Below, one piece after another: positions 63,678 through 64,000 of a DNA stretch of 64,000 nucleotides (positions are counted from its first letter, which is position 1; each line of letters begins with the position of its first letter). Origin of the DNA: Plotosus lineatus (Eukaryota; Chordata; Actinopteri; Siluriformes; Plotosidae). The position numbers and the translations under genes were made by a program. The stretch is taken from NCBI GenBank assembly GCA_024760905.1, contig CM045732.1, forward strand, positions 51,917,996 to 51,981,995, given 5' to 3'. The notes under the pieces were generated by a model, which worked only from the letters and a program-made list of their open reading frames with translations, searched no databases and was not told the origin of the DNA.

Positions 63678-64000
63678 TCACTTATTTGTTGAACTGTTTA
63701 ATTCTACTCAGGTCACAGGGAGACTGGAACCCATCTCAGCCAAAATTGTGTGAAGGCGACGTAAACCTTGAACAGCTTGCAGAGCAACACACACTTCCAT
63801 TCACACTATTATTCAAAATTTGGGACTCTTTAAAACAGCCAACTCACCTTGGCTCATGTCTCTGGACTGTGGAAGGAAACCACATCACCCAGCAGAAACC
63901 CATACAAGCATGGATAGAACATGCAAACTCCACACAAAGACACCTGAAGCTAGGATTTGAACTCATACCCTTCTTGCTGTGAGGTGTACATTCTCCATAC
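63678..64000 (-). mobile_element. SINE family A, running off the window
   Basis: Minus-strand copy: gttgaactgtttaattctac (L2-like tail), ctctggactgtggaaggaaa and catgcaaactccacacaaag (cassette), ccttcttgctgtgaggtgta (head). The head is cut by the window end. Confidence 0.8.

Overview
The window is vertebrate nuclear DNA, almost certainly from a teleost (ray-finned) fish. It carries one recognisable host gene, split by GT-AG introns. Around and inside that gene lie fish-type repeats: Rex3-like and RTE-X-like LINE pieces, three tRNA-headed SINE families, hAT and Tigger/pogo-like MITEs, and many long (CA)n/(GT)n and (TA)n arrays. There is no bacterial-style gene organisation, operon, CRISPR array or phage.

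The host gene is prkd3, protein kinase D3, on the + strand. Seventeen coding exons between 27067 and 54691 join with consistent splice phases into 802 codons including the stop. They encode the end of the N-terminal domain, C1a, C1b, an acidic linker, a PH domain and a complete CAMK-type kinase domain ending in a PRKD3-like tail. The N-terminal coding part (about 90 residues judged from human PRKD3, 890 aa from memory) was not found. Its exon probably lies upstream, so positions 1-27066 would be the first intron or the 5' flank.

Layout. 1-27066: no host exon recognised; SINEs, a Tigger-like element with a transposase remnant (3081-4042), a TIR-bounded MITE (6357-7235), two Rex3-like fragments, a hAT MITE inserted in a SINE (13140-13475), and a 1.16 kb TIR element carrying a promoter-like cluster (19843-20999). 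27067-38585: exons 1-8 of those visible (N-terminal end, both C1 domains, start of PH), with a 30-bp minisatellite at 37590-37958. 38586-44785: a 6.2 kb repeat-rich intron with a 450-bp CA higher-order array. 44786-49503: rest of PH and most of the kinase, interrupted by a 1.8 kb nest of transposons. 49504-54316: a 4.8 kb intron with two SINEs and two DNA elements. 54317-54691: last two exons. 54692-64000: 3' UTR, then a near full-length RTE-type LINE (57912-61055) with a perfect 17-bp target-site duplication, and more SINEs.

The most interesting structure is in the repeats. One SINE family (called family B here) occurs with the same head and body but with two or three different 3' tails. One tail looks like a fusion of the 5' and 3' ends of the RTE-type LINE that is also in this window. 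Many insertions keep exact target-site duplications, so the order of insertion can be read directly. No new gene system was found; stretches listed as empty were read but not searched against any database.
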